Positions 18,107 through 26,696 of a stretch of DNA of 64,000 nt are shown here, in pieces (the first letter of the stretch is position 1; the number at the start of each line of letters is the position of its first letter). Under the pieces are notes generated by a model. The model was not told where the DNA came from, did not search any database, and saw only the letters and a program-made list of their open reading frames with translations. The stretch is from Rhodococcoides kyotonense (GTDB lineage: Bacteria; Actinomycetota; Actinomycetes; Mycobacteriales; Mycobacteriaceae). A program made the position numbers and the translations under genes. The stretch is from contig NZ_LVHI01000001.1 of the NCBI RefSeq assembly GCF_001645385.1, positions 73,835-137,834 on the forward strand. Direction: 5' to 3'.

Positions 18107-18122
18107 AAATGTGTACATGTTT
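18107..18122. promoter_or_regulatory. Operator copy 1 of the FadR-type regulator (permease promoter)
   Basis: AAA-TG-TGTACA-TG-TTT lies about 125 bases upstream of the permease gene, in the gap to the regulator. On the minus strand it continues into TTGACAGGG and then a TTACAGT, matching copy 2 almost base for base, so operator and promoter were probably duplicated together or conserved by selection. Confidence 0.65.
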
Positions 18123-18174
18123 GGATTCGGATGGGTTCATCCGGAGTCGGTGGTGAGCAACCACGGCCCGTGCG

Positions 18175-18921
18175 TCAGAGCTGCCAGTGCACCGGCTGAG
18201 AGATGATCGCGGACAGGCGCTTTCGGTAGTACCGCGCGGTGTCGTGGACGAAGTCGCTCATCGCCGCCGCCGCGGCGTCGGCGTCGCGCTCGCGCATCGC
18301 GTCGAGAACGGCCTGCTGCGCCTCGGTCGCGGCCTTACGGGTCGCGATGGGGTGCTCGTTGGGTTCGGCGTCGCGCACGAGGAGCCACAGCGTTTCCATG
18401 ACGATGCGAAACGCCGGGTTACCCGCGGCTTTGTAGATCGACGTCTGGAACAGCGCGTTCTTCTCCTGGAAATTCTCGTAGTCCTCGGGCGCCTCACGCA
18501 TGCTGTCGAGCGCGGCCTGCATCGTGTCGAGTTGTGCGTCCGTGATGCTGGAGGTGGCCTGCCGAGCGACGATCGGTTCGAGTGTCAGTCGGACGTCGAT
18601 GACGTCGCTGATGTTCGCACCCTCGAGTTGGAGAAACAGCTTCATCGTGTTGCCGAGGGACTCGAACTTGGGCCTGCATGCGACGGGGCCGCCGCCGATT
18701 CCGGCCTTGATGGTGACCAGATCGCGGCTTTCCAGCAGACGGAGCGCTTCGCGCACCGTCGTGCGCGCGACCCCGTATTCGGCCACCATTTCCTTCTCGG
18801 TGGGCAAGCGTTGACCGGCGACGATACCGCCGCCGAGAATCTCGTCGGCGATCACGTTGGCCACGCGTTCGGACATCTTCTGGGGGCGGCCCATTCGATG
18901 GCGATGGTCTTCGGTGGTCAT
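18175..18921 (-). CDS. FadR-type GntR-family transcriptional regulator
   Basis: A 248-residue GntR regulator with an N-terminal winged helix (residues 16-80; L-P-T-E-K-E-M-V-A-E-Y-G-V-A-R-T-T-V-R-E-A-L is seen in parts and is typical) and a C-terminal all-helical FCD ligand domain. ATG 18921 has GAGG eight bases upstream; the longer frame would run through the operator region. It is divergent from the acyl-CoA ligase operon and upstream of the permease. Palindromes AAA-N2-TGTACA-N2-TTT lie on both sides, so it likely represses both units until an acyl-CoA or carboxylate ligand binds. The ligand is unknown. Confidence 0.85.
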   Translation of the reverse strand: MTTEDHRHRMGRPQKMSERVANVIADEILGGGIVAGQRLPTEKEMVAEYGVARTTVREALRLLESRDLVTIKAGIGGGPVACRPKFESLGNTMKLFLQLEGANISDVIDVRLTLEPIVARQATSSITDAQLDTMQAALDSMREAPEDYENFQEKNALFQTSIYKAAGNPAFRIVMETLWLLVRDAEPNEHPIATRKAATEAQQAVLDAMRERDADAAAAAMSDFVHDTARYYRKRLSAIISQPVHWQL

Positions 18922-18988
18922 CTGCGAGTCCTCACGTGGTGTCGGCAATTGATTCACCTTACCGGCTACCAACGAAGCAATACGGCCA

Positions 18989-19004
18989 AAACCTGTACAT
19001 ATTT
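18989..19004. promoter_or_regulatory. Operator copy 2 of the FadR-type regulator (ligase operon promoter)
   Basis: AAA-CC-TGTACA-TA-TTT lies in the 142-base gap between the regulator and the acyl-CoA ligase, overlapping a TTGACA hexamer at 19003-19008. A TTACTGT follows. The arrangement matches copy 1, upstream of the permease. Confidence 0.65.
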
Positions 19005-19063
19005 GACAGGGATTGGTTACTGTAGGGCGATCCCACCACAGGGCGGTTCTTCTGGAGGTTCGC

Positions 19064-20701
19064 ATGCTGCCGACTCGGCTACCGGATTCGTCTCTCGCGC
19101 AGTCGTTTCGCGACGGTGGTCACTGGCAGGACAAGCCGGTCGGTCATTTCCTGACGCGGGCGGCGTCGCAGTTCCCGGATACCGTGGCCGTCGTCGACGG
19201 CGATCGCCGGTTCACGTTCGCCGACATCGACCGGGAGGCCTGCCGTCTCGCTGCTGCCATGCACGGCCGGGGAATCGGAACGGACAGCGTCGTCTCGTTC
19301 CAGCTGCCGAACTGTGCGGAAGCAGTCATCGTGTTCCAGGCCATCATGAAGCTGGGCGCGATCGCGAACCCCATCGTGCCGATCTATCGCGGTCGCGAAG
19401 TGGGGTTCATCATCGGTCAGGCGCGCAGTGCCATGGTGTTCGTACTCGGGTCGTACCGCGGCTTCGACTACGCGGCGATGTACGACGCGCTCGGCGTCCC
19501 CGGACTCGATGTCATCGTCGTCGGCGACACGTCCTGGTCCGACCTGCTGAACGAGGCGAGACCGGATGCACTGGAGGGCCTTTCGGAACCCGACCCGGAC
19601 GGCGTCTGCCTGCTGCTCTACACCTCGGGCACGACCGCCGACCCAAAAGGTGCGCTGCACAGCCACAACACGGTCGTCTTCGAGAATCGGTCGATGATCG
19701 ACTGGTTCGGCCTCAACGAGCGAGACGTGATCTTCAACCCGTCCCCGGTGACGCACGTGACCGGCGTCAATTGTGCTCTGACACTTCCGTTTCTGTTGGG
19801 AGCGCCCGTCGTTCTGCAGGATCTGTGGGAGCCGACGGTCGCATTGGAACGGATCGTCCGAGAGGGCGCCAGCTTCATGATCTTCTCGACACCGTTCCTG
19901 CGTGGACTGCTCGACGCCGCGGACGCCTCCGAGCAGGCGACACCGTCGATCCGCTACATCATCTGCGGTGGTGCGGACATCCCCGATTCGCTGACCGCGG
20001 CAGCGACCGAGCGTCTCGGAACGGTCGTGCGCATGTTCGGTGCGACCGAAGGGCCGTCGGTGACATGCACGGATCGGTGGGACACCGTCGAGCTTCGTAC
20101 GAGAACGGACGGTAGGCCCATGGCGCCGACCGAGGTGATCGTCTCCGACGGCAACGGTGGCGTCGCGTCGCCGGGTGTCGTCGGGGAGGCGCTGTGGCGT
20201 GGACCGGACACGTTCCTCGGGTATCTGGATTCGTCGCTCAACGACGCGGCGTTCACGCCCGACGGCTTCTTCCGCACGGGCGACCTCGCCACAGTCGACG
20301 AGTTCGGTGGACTGCACATCGTCGGACGCATCAAGGACATCATCAATCGGTCCGGTGAGAAGATCAGCACGCACGACGTCGAGAACCTGCTGAGCGAGCA
20401 CCCTGCCGTCGTGGAGGTCGCCGTCGTCGCAGGCCCCGATGCCACGACGGGCGAGCGAGGATGCGCGTTCGTCGTGACGCGCGATGCTCGCGATCTGAGC
20501 TTGACGGAGGTGTACGAATTCCTCTCCGGTCGTGACGTCGCGGTGCAGAAGATTCCGGAAAGCGTGTTCGTCGTCGACGCTCTGCCCAAGACCGCCAGCG
20601 GCAAGATTCAGAAGTTCGCGCTGCGCGACTGGACCCGCGACAGATCCGTCGTTCCGAAACAAATGGCCGGGGTGACCATCTCGGCGAGTTACGAGAAGTG
20701 A
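19064..20701 (+). CDS. Acyl-CoA ligase (AMP-forming)
   Basis: A 545-residue ANL-superfamily ligase that activates a carboxylic acid with ATP and CoA. The adenylate motif Y-T-S-G-T-T-A-D-P-K-G is near residues 185-196, the hinge-region motif F-F-R-T-G-D-L near 405, and the catalytic lysine motif K-T-A-S-G-K-I-Q-K near 510. ATG 19064 is preceded by TGGAGG at five bases. It resembles cyclohexanecarboxylate and medium-chain acid ligases, but the substrate cannot be read from sequence. It is the first gene of a four-gene operon with two acyl-CoA dehydrogenases and a hydratase, under the divergent FadR-type regulator. Confidence 0.87.
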   Translation: MLPTRLPDSSLAQSFRDGGHWQDKPVGHFLTRAASQFPDTVAVVDGDRRFTFADIDREACRLAAAMHGRGIGTDSVVSFQLPNCAEAVIVFQAIMKLGAIANPIVPIYRGREVGFIIGQARSAMVFVLGSYRGFDYAAMYDALGVPGLDVIVVGDTSWSDLLNEARPDALEGLSEPDPDGVCLLLYTSGTTADPKGALHSHNTVVFENRSMIDWFGLNERDVIFNPSPVTHVTGVNCALTLPFLLGAPVVLQDLWEPTVALERIVREGASFMIFSTPFLRGLLDAADASEQATPSIRYIICGGADIPDSLTAAATERLGTVVRMFGATEGPSVTCTDRWDTVELRTRTDGRPMAPTEVIVSDGNGGVASPGVVGEALWRGPDTFLGYLDSSLNDAAFTPDGFFRTGDLATVDEFGGLHIVGRIKDIINRSGEKISTHDVENLLSEHPAVVEVAVVAGPDATTGERGCAFVVTRDARDLSLTEVYEFLSGRDVAVQKIPESVFVVDALPKTASGKIQKFALRDWTRDRSVVPKQMAGVTISASYEK

Positions 20702-20711
20702 GGTGTCGAAA

Positions 20712-21476
20712 GTGGCAGAAGGAGTAGTCGTCACCGTTCCCGAACCGGGTATCGCGGTCGTCGAACTCGCGCACGGAAAGGTCAACGCTCTCGACTCCGC
20801 GATGTACGACGCCATCGCAGACGTGTTCGACACGCTGTCGGACGACGCCGAAGTGAAGGTAGCCGTCTTGACCGGGCGCGGCCGAATCTTCTGTGCGGGA
20901 AACGATCTGAACGAGTTCCGTGTGATGGACGCGACGAGTGGTGAAGTGCAGATGCGCCGGGTGCGGCGTGCGCTCTTCAACATGATCGATTGCGCGATCC
21001 CCGTCGTCGGCGCGATCAACGGACCGGCGTTGGGTAGCGGGTTCGGACTGACGGCAGCGTGCGACGTTGTCGTCGCATCCGAGAAGGCGACATTCGGACT
21101 CCCGGAGATGAATGTCGGCGTGTTGGGCGGTGGCCGATTCACGGCGAGAATGCTTCCGCAGCAAGCGATGCGTCGCATGTTCTTCACTGCCGAGTCCGTC
21201 GATGCCGAGACGCTGCAACGATGGGGCGCTCCGATCGAGGTCGCGTCGCACGACGAGTATTTCGAGCTCGCGATGCAGCGTGCTCGAACCATCGCCGCCA
21301 AGAGCCGCTACGCGATCACGCTGGCCAAGCAATCGTTGAACGGCTGCGAGCCGCTCGATCTCAAGCGCGGATACGAACTGGAACAGACGTTCACCGTTCG
21401 TCTATCGGAACACCCCGATTCGAAGACTGCAGTCGAAACGAGAATGGCGCAGATGGCAGGAAAGGCGCGGACATGA
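20712..21476 (+). CDS. Enoyl-CoA hydratase/isomerase family protein
   Basis: A 254-residue crotonase-fold enzyme, probably hydrating the enoyl-CoA made by the neighbouring dehydrogenases. The two oxyanion-hole stretches are F-C-A-G-N-D-L-N-E-F (near residue 65) and G-P-A-L-G-S-G-F-G-L (near 102); the catalytic-glutamate position in G-L-P-E-M-N-V-G is kept. The start is taken as GTG 20712, because AGTGAGG (overlapping the ligase stop) lies eight bases upstream; a GTG at 20703 would have no ribosome site. Its stop overlaps the next start in an ATGA, so translation is coupled. Confidence 0.85.
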   Translation: MAEGVVVTVPEPGIAVVELAHGKVNALDSAMYDAIADVFDTLSDDAEVKVAVLTGRGRIFCAGNDLNEFRVMDATSGEVQMRRVRRALFNMIDCAIPVVGAINGPALGSGFGLTAACDVVVASEKATFGLPEMNVGVLGGGRFTARMLPQQAMRRMFFTAESVDAETLQRWGAPIEVASHDEYFELAMQRARTIAAKSRYAITLAKQSLNGCEPLDLKRGYELEQTFTVRLSEHPDSKTAVETRMAQMAGKART

Positions 21477-22684
21477 CGTCGACGATCGAGAACACCGACA
21501 TCGGACTGGGCGAGTTCGACGCCACGTGCACGGCGTGGCTCTCCGAACATCTCGAACGTAGAACGAGCGAAACCGCCGAAAAGCCCTCCTACGCAATCTT
21601 CCACAACCACAGCGAATCCGAGGAACGCGCGCTCATCGAGGCGGCCAAGACGTGGCAGTCGACGCGCGTCGACGCCGGGTTCGGCGCGATCACGTGGTCT
21701 CCCGAATGGGGCGGTCCTGGTCTCTCGGCGAGCCACGAACGCATCTACGTGTCCCGCGAGCGTGAGTTCCGTGCGCCGGAGCGACACGAAACCGTCCTGG
21801 TGACAGTCGAACTGGTGGCTCCCACCGTTCACCTCCTCGGTACCGAGGATCAGCGTCGACGGTTCGTGACGCCGTTCCTCCGTGCCGACGAGCTGTGTTG
21901 TCAGTTGTTCTCCGAACCGGGAGCGGGGTCGGATCTCGCCGGCTTGTCGACGAAGGCAGTGCGCACCGGTGACAGCTGGATCATCGACGGCCAGAAGGTA
22001 TGGAGTTCCGGGGCGCAGTTCTCGGAGTGGGGGCTGTTGATTGCCCGCAGCGACACGTCGGTCGCGAAACACCGTGGTATGACGGCATTCCTGGTTCCGA
22101 TGGACGCGCCGGGAGTCGAGGTACGACCCATCCGGCAGATGTCCGGTGGCTCGACGTTCAACGAGGTGTTCTTCACCGGTGTCGAGCTGCCCGATTCCAT
22201 GAGGCTGGGCGACGTCGGCCAGGGATGGAACGTTGCGCTGACGACGCTCGGCTTCGAACGAAATTCGAGTGCGGGAATCGTCAGCGCCGGTGGGAGTGGA
22301 ACCGATCTGCTCCGCTTGGCGCGACGTCTTGGCATCGACGGCGACCCGCTGGTTCGGCAGAAGTTGGCGAATGTCGCGGTGTACGAACGCGCGTCGGCGC
22401 TGATGGTCGCGCGCTACGCCGAACGTGAACTGGCGGGTCATGTCCCCGGTGTCGAAGGATCGATCGGCAAGCTGGTCTGGACACAGAACCTCAAACGCAT
22501 CGGCGACGCGGCCGCGAGCTTCCTCGGACCGAAAGTCCTCGCGGACAACGGAGAAGCGGACACGTTCGCGTGGACCGAGCATCTTCTCGGCGCACCCGGC
22601 TATCGCATCGCCGGAGGATCCGACGAAATTCAACGCAACATCATCGGCGAACGTGGGCTCGGACTGCCCAGGGAACCACGGTAG
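21473..22684 (+). CDS. Acyl-CoA dehydrogenase (large partner)
   Basis: A 403-residue FAD-dependent acyl-CoA dehydrogenase with complete N-, middle and C-terminal domains. The FAD/substrate segment F-S-E-P-G-A-G-S-D-L-A and the C-terminal R-I-A-G-G-S-D-E-I-Q-R-N-I are typical of the actinobacterial FadE group. The start overlaps the hydratase stop (ATGA). A second, shorter acyl-CoA dehydrogenase follows after 11 bases; in M. tuberculosis such adjacent pairs (for example ChsE) form alpha2beta2 enzymes with composite active sites, which is inferred here. Confidence 0.88.
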   Translation: MTSTIENTDIGLGEFDATCTAWLSEHLERRTSETAEKPSYAIFHNHSESEERALIEAAKTWQSTRVDAGFGAITWSPEWGGPGLSASHERIYVSREREFRAPERHETVLVTVELVAPTVHLLGTEDQRRRFVTPFLRADELCCQLFSEPGAGSDLAGLSTKAVRTGDSWIIDGQKVWSSGAQFSEWGLLIARSDTSVAKHRGMTAFLVPMDAPGVEVRPIRQMSGGSTFNEVFFTGVELPDSMRLGDVGQGWNVALTTLGFERNSSAGIVSAGGSGTDLLRLARRLGIDGDPLVRQKLANVAVYERASALMVARYAERELAGHVPGVEGSIGKLVWTQNLKRIGDAAASFLGPKVLADNGEADTFAWTEHLLGAPGYRIAGGSDEIQRNIIGERGLGLPREPR

Positions 22685-22695
22685 GGGCTCGCATC

Positions 22696-23736
22696 ATGAC
22701 ACTCGACATGACCGTCGAACAGAACGAAATTCGCGACAGCCTGCGCGGGGTGCTCGCGCGCCCAGGAGACGCATGGGCTTCGCTGGTGAATCTCGGCATG
22801 ACCGAAATTCCTTTCCCGGAGAGCATGGGTGGTGCGGGATACGGCGCGAAGGATCTGTCCGTCGTGACCGCCGAACTAGGCCGGGCAATGACGGTGGCGC
22901 CGTACCTGTCGTCGATCGTGCTTGCCGGGTCGACGTTGCTCGAATGCGCTACCGACGATGCCTGTGCGGAGTATGTCCCGGCGATCGCGGCGGGATCGAC
23001 CACCGCAGCGCTTGTCACCGGCTATCCGTTCTCGGTGTCGAACATCGACGCGCACGCGAACGGGCGACAGTTGACACTGAACGGACGTCAGGACTTCGTC
23101 GTCGACGGCGCGGAGGCAGACCTTCTGGTCGTCGTCGCGAACGGACAGGCTGGTCCCGAGCTGGCCGTGGTCGACGGGACTGCACCGGGAGTGACGCGAA
23201 CGCCCATGGAGGCGTTGGACTTCACACGCGCGCTGACGCGCGTGGAGTTCGCGGACGTGGAGGCGTCTCGGGTCGGAGGGAGCGATCTGCGGTCCGGTCT
23301 CGAGCGAGCGCAGGCACTCGCGCTGGCGGCTGTCGCGTCGGAACAGGTGGGAGCGGCGCGCGCCTGTCTCGACATGTCCGTCGACTACGCGAAGACGCGT
23401 CAGCAGTTCGGCCGTCCGATCGGGTCGTTCCAGTCGATCAAACATCGTTTGTCCGACATGTCGATCGCGATCGAACTGGCGGAAGCCGCAGTCCTGGACG
23501 CTGCCGACGCCGCCACGGATCGAGACACCGCAGCGTTCGTCACCGCCGTCTCGACGGCGCGGGTCCTGGCAACGACGGCGTCGGTGTTCGCGGCCGAGGA
23601 GTCGATTCAGATCCACGGCGGGATCGGCTTCACCTGGGAGCATCCGCTGCACACCTATTTCCGGCGCGCGAAGACGAACGAACTGCTGTTCGGGACCGTC
23701 GAGTCACATCTCGAGGTGGTGGCTTCCGGCTTGTAG
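22696..23736 (+). CDS. Acyl-CoA dehydrogenase (small partner)
   Basis: A 346-residue acyl-CoA dehydrogenase, shorter than the usual 380-400. The N-terminal domain is compressed, while the C-terminal helical domain is well kept (R-Q-Q-F-G-R-P-I-G-S-F-Q and Q-I-H-G-G-I-G-F-T-W-E-H). ATG 22696 follows AGGGG; the open frame reaches back into the previous gene but without homology. It is probably the second subunit of a heteromeric dehydrogenase with the gene before it. It ends the operon and is convergent with a TetR gene, four bases apart. Confidence 0.87.
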   Translation: MTLDMTVEQNEIRDSLRGVLARPGDAWASLVNLGMTEIPFPESMGGAGYGAKDLSVVTAELGRAMTVAPYLSSIVLAGSTLLECATDDACAEYVPAIAAGSTTAALVTGYPFSVSNIDAHANGRQLTLNGRQDFVVDGAEADLLVVVANGQAGPELAVVDGTAPGVTRTPMEALDFTRALTRVEFADVEASRVGGSDLRSGLERAQALALAAVASEQVGAARACLDMSVDYAKTRQQFGRPIGSFQSIKHRLSDMSIAIELAEAAVLDAADAATDRDTAAFVTAVSTARVLATTASVFAAEESIQIHGGIGFTWEHPLHTYFRRAKTNELLFGTVESHLEVVASGL

Positions 23737-23740
23737 ACAC

Positions 23741-24352
23741 CTAGCCCGCAGTCGAGCCCGCGATCCGCTCGGACAGCCGAGCGGCGGTGTCGACGAATCT
23801 CTTCCGGCCGAGGGTCTCGAACACCGAGTCCTTCGACAACATCGACGACGCGAACACCTCGATCTGCGCGATCAGCGCGACCGCGATCACTCCGGCTTCG
23901 GCGGCCGACAGCTTGCCGCGAATCTTGCGGGCAGCGCTCGACAGGATCGGAATCAGTGCGACGGTGTTCTCTCGACGAAGCGCCTCGACGAGCAGGCTCG
24001 ACCCGCGCGCACTCACGAAATACACGACTGCCCGGGTTCGGTTGTCCTCCAACCAGCGCCCCAGCGACGGGACCAGGGTGTCCAGTGAACCGTGGGGAAT
24101 GCTCTCCTCGGCGGTGATGCGACCGACTTCGCCGATGTACGCCGCCGAGAACTCACGCAGTCCCTCCAGGAGAATCTCTTCGCGAGACGGGTAGTGGTAG
24201 TAGATAGCGGCCGACGTCATTCCTGCTGCGCTCGCGATGTCGGCGACCGTCACGTCGGTGACAGCCCCGGTCGCGAACAGATCGAATGCGGTCTCGACGA
24301 TGACGCCGCGCCGTGACGGCCGGTGTGCTGGTCTTCTCTGTGTTGTCGACAT
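23741..24352 (-). CDS. TetR-family transcriptional regulator
   Basis: A 203-residue TetR regulator. The N-terminal helix-turn-helix (about residues 18-62) contains V-A-D-I-A-S-A-A-G-M-T-S-A-A-I-Y-Y-H-Y; the remainder is a variable helical ligand domain. ATG 24352 is chosen for the GAGGAGG five bases upstream; an ATG eight codons earlier lacks one. It is divergent from a second TetR gene across 52 bases that hold an inverted repeat TTCGGTC-N21-GACCGAA (24368-24402). It is convergent with the acyl-CoA dehydrogenase operon and may regulate it, but that operon already has its own regulator. Confidence 0.82.
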   Translation of the reverse strand: MSTTQRRPAHRPSRRGVIVETAFDLFATGAVTDVTVADIASAAGMTSAAIYYHYPSREEILLEGLREFSAAYIGEVGRITAEESIPHGSLDTLVPSLGRWLEDNRTRAVVYFVSARGSSLLVEALRRENTVALIPILSSAARKIRGKLSAAEAGVIAVALIAQIEVFASSMLSKDSVFETLGRKRFVDTAARLSERIAGSTAG

Positions 24353-24404
24353 TCGCCCTCCTCGAATTTCGGTCATGCAAGACTAGAGGCTCGGCGACCG
24401 AAGG

Positions 24405-25121
24405 GTGGGGGAAGCTGTGACTGTGAGCGCGCAGAAGATCAAGAAGTCGAAACCGAAGAGCGTGACGGAAGAATCGGGCAACGGAGCCGGCAACGGGTCG
24501 GCGGACGGGAAACCGTCGGCTCATCGGCCGTCACGTCGGCAGGACATCGTCGATGCGGCGATCCGAGTCTTCGCGGCGAAGAGTTTCCCCGAGGCGAGCA
24601 TTCAGGACGTCGCTGCCGAAGCCGACGTCGTGCCGTCCGCCGTCTACTACCACTTCAGCGGTAAGGACGAACTGTTCGAACTCGCCATGCGACGGGTGAT
24701 GGACATGGTCAACGAGGTCGTCGATCAGGTCCGGTCCGAAGAAGACCCCGAGGACGTTCCCTCGTTGGAGGCAGTCACGCTCGCGGTGTGGCACTGGGTC
24801 GAAGCGCATCCCGACGAATCTCGGCTCATGCACTACCACCTACCCGGTGCGACGGCCGAGACGGCGACGCTGCGACGCGACTTCGAGGGCATACACGTGC
24901 AGCGAGCCTTCGACTACCTGTTACCCGCGGCGGTCCCGTCGACGAAACGGGGAGCCGCGGTCGCACACGCCTCCCACACGCTGGCGATACGCACGCTGAT
25001 CGAACTCCTGATGACCATTCACGCGCTGCGCATGGACGAGGGCCCGTTGTCGCGCCACGCGTCGAAGACGTTGAGCCGCGCGGTCGTCGACGTCGGGGAA
25101 CGCATCGTAGTCACCGACTGA
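24405..25121 (+). CDS. TetR-family transcriptional regulator
   Basis: A TetR regulator of up to 238 residues. A low-complexity, lysine/glycine-rich N-terminal tail (about 40 residues) precedes the helix-turn-helix, in which I-Q-D-V-A-A-E-A-D-V-V-P-S-A-V-Y-Y-H-F is recognisable. GTGs at 24405, 24417 and 24423 are all possible starts; the first is given and the true one is uncertain. It is divergent from the TetR gene at 24352 and convergent with the LysE-type exporter. No ligand or target can be inferred beyond possible autoregulation. Confidence 0.8.
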   Translation: MGEAVTVSAQKIKKSKPKSVTEESGNGAGNGSADGKPSAHRPSRRQDIVDAAIRVFAAKSFPEASIQDVAAEADVVPSAVYYHFSGKDELFELAMRRVMDMVNEVVDQVRSEEDPEDVPSLEAVTLAVWHWVEAHPDESRLMHYHLPGATAETATLRRDFEGIHVQRAFDYLLPAAVPSTKRGAAVAHASHTLAIRTLIELLMTIHALRMDEGPLSRHASKTLSRAVVDVGERIVVTD

Positions 25122-25131
25122 CGTCGGCCGT

Positions 25132-25755
25132 TCACCCCGCGAGTGCCTGTGTCGCAAGGGAGAGGGCGAGTGCGGTCATCACGGCGGCGATCGAGCCGTC
25201 GAGCACTCGCCACGCACCCGGCTTCGCGAACACGGGACGCAGGATCCGAGCGCCGTACCCGAGTCCGACGAACCACACGATGCTGGCAGCGGCGGCGCCG
25301 ACCCCGAACCACAGGCGAGCCGTGTCGTAACTCGATGCAATGGAACCGAGCAGCACGAGTGTGTCCAGGTACACGTGCGGGTTGAGCCAGGTCAACGCCA
25401 GTGCGGTGACCACTGCAGCCCAGATGTGCGGTGCGTGCCCGTCGGCCTCCGCGACGAGCGTCGCCGGCCGTATCGCACGGCGAACGGACAGCAGTGCGTA
25501 CGCGAGCAGGAACGCGGCGCCGCCCCAGTAGGCGACGGTCGCCCACGCCGGGGCGGCGTCCAGCAGAGCACCCGCACCCGCGACGCCTGCGGCGATGAGC
25601 ACCAGGTCGGACAGCGCGCACACCGCCACGACCGGCAGGACGTGTGCCCGAGCGATTCCCTGACGGAGAACGAACGCATTCTGCGCTCCGATCGCCACGA
25701 TCAGCGACAGCCCGAAAGCGAAACCGGCGAACACGGGCGCGGCGGAAAACGACAT
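25132..25755 (-). CDS. LysE/ArgO-family amino-acid exporter
   Basis: A 207-residue membrane protein with about six transmembrane helices. The signature G-A-Q-N-A-F-V-L-R-Q-G (residues 23-33) is diagnostic of the LysE/ArgO branch that exports basic amino acids; A-L-T-W-L-N-P-H-V-Y-L-D in the fourth helix also fits. It would excrete surplus lysine or arginine, for example when peptides are consumed. It is divergent from a LysG/ArgP-type LysR regulator, the classic arrangement, with an inverted repeat between them. Confidence 0.87.
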   Translation of the reverse strand: MSFSAAPVFAGFAFGLSLIVAIGAQNAFVLRQGIARAHVLPVVAVCALSDLVLIAAGVAGAGALLDAAPAWATVAYWGGAAFLLAYALLSVRRAIRPATLVAEADGHAPHIWAAVVTALALTWLNPHVYLDTLVLLGSIASSYDTARLWFGVGAAAASIVWFVGLGYGARILRPVFAKPGAWRVLDGSIAAVMTALALSLATQALAG

Positions 25756-25778
25756 GCGTCGACGTTAGAGCAGCTTCG

Positions 25779-25802
25779 AGAAACAGTACAGCGAATGTTT
25801 CT
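25779..25802. promoter_or_regulatory. Operator between exporter and LysG/ArgP regulator
   Basis: A perfect inverted repeat AGAAACA-N10-TGTTTCT fills most of the 68-base gap between the divergent genes. Its position fits control of the exporter by the adjacent LysR-type regulator. A TAGCAT hexamer (25813-25818) ends five bases before the regulator's ATG, suggesting that its mRNA is leaderless. Confidence 0.6.
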
Positions 25803-25823
25803 GGCCCAGCGTTAGCATTGCTT

Positions 25824-26696
25824 ATGTCGCCCTTCGATCTGCCGCAACTGGACGCCCTTGCTGCCGCCGTGGACGAGGGATCGTTCGACGCGGCCGCGCG
25901 ACGCCTGCACGTGACACCGTCGGCCATCAGCCAGCGAGTCAAGGCGTTCGAGACCGCGGCGGGAGTCGTCCTGGTGCAGCGCTCCAAACCGATTCGGATC
26001 ACCGAAGCGGGGCAGCCGTACCTGCGATTGGCACGCCAGATTCGATCTCTCGTCGCCGACATGCACGAGCTCGGCGAAGCCGCCGCGGTCCCGACCGTTC
26101 CGATCGCCGTCAACGGCGACTCTCTCAACACCTGGGTGCTGCCTGCGCTTGCCACACTGTCGGACCGCATGGACTTCGACGTGCGCCGCGAGGACCAGGA
26201 TCACTCGGCGGAATCGTTGCGGCAGGGCGTTGTCATGGCCGCAGTCACGACGTCGGGCGAACCGGTGCAGGGATGTTCGGTCTCGCCGCTCGGCATCATG
26301 CGGTATCGCCCGATGTGCTCGCCCGACTTTCGGGACAGGTGGTTCGACGAATCGACGTCGGCCGGGATCGCCCGTGCTCCGATGATCGTCTTCGACAGGT
26401 CCGACGACCTGCAGGATCGTTATCTGAAGCGCTACGGGCACACGCGCATCGACAACCGGAGGCATCACGTGCCGGCGTCCGCGGACTTCGTCGAAGCCGT
26501 CCGGCTCGGCATCGGCTGGGCAGTACTGCCGAGACAGCAGAGCGACCGACTCGAGCGAACGGGAGAATTGATCGACATGGCCCCGGGCACGGGCGTCGAC
26601 GTCACCCTTCACTGGCAGCGATGGAGTGTGCGCACGGAGGCCCTCGATGCCCTGACTTCCGCCATCCAGGCGGCCGCGTCCATGGCTTTGACCTGA
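25824..26696 (+). CDS. LysR-type regulator, ArgP/LysG family
   Basis: A 290-residue LysR regulator. The winged helix (residues 1-60) includes F-D-A-A-A-R-R-L-H-V-T-P-S-A-I-S-Q-R-V-K, characteristic of the ArgP/IciA/LysG group; the rest is the co-inducer domain. In Corynebacterium LysG activates lysE when lysine or arginine accumulates, and the same role is expected here. ATG 25824 is the first start after the inverted repeat; there is no ribosome site and a -10-like TAGCAT lies five bases before it, so translation is probably leaderless. Confidence 0.87.
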   Translation: MSPFDLPQLDALAAAVDEGSFDAAARRLHVTPSAISQRVKAFETAAGVVLVQRSKPIRITEAGQPYLRLARQIRSLVADMHELGEAAAVPTVPIAVNGDSLNTWVLPALATLSDRMDFDVRREDQDHSAESLRQGVVMAAVTTSGEPVQGCSVSPLGIMRYRPMCSPDFRDRWFDESTSAGIARAPMIVFDRSDDLQDRYLKRYGHTRIDNRRHHVPASADFVEAVRLGIGWAVLPRQQSDRLERTGELIDMAPGTGVDVTLHWQRWSVRTEALDALTSAIQAAASMALT

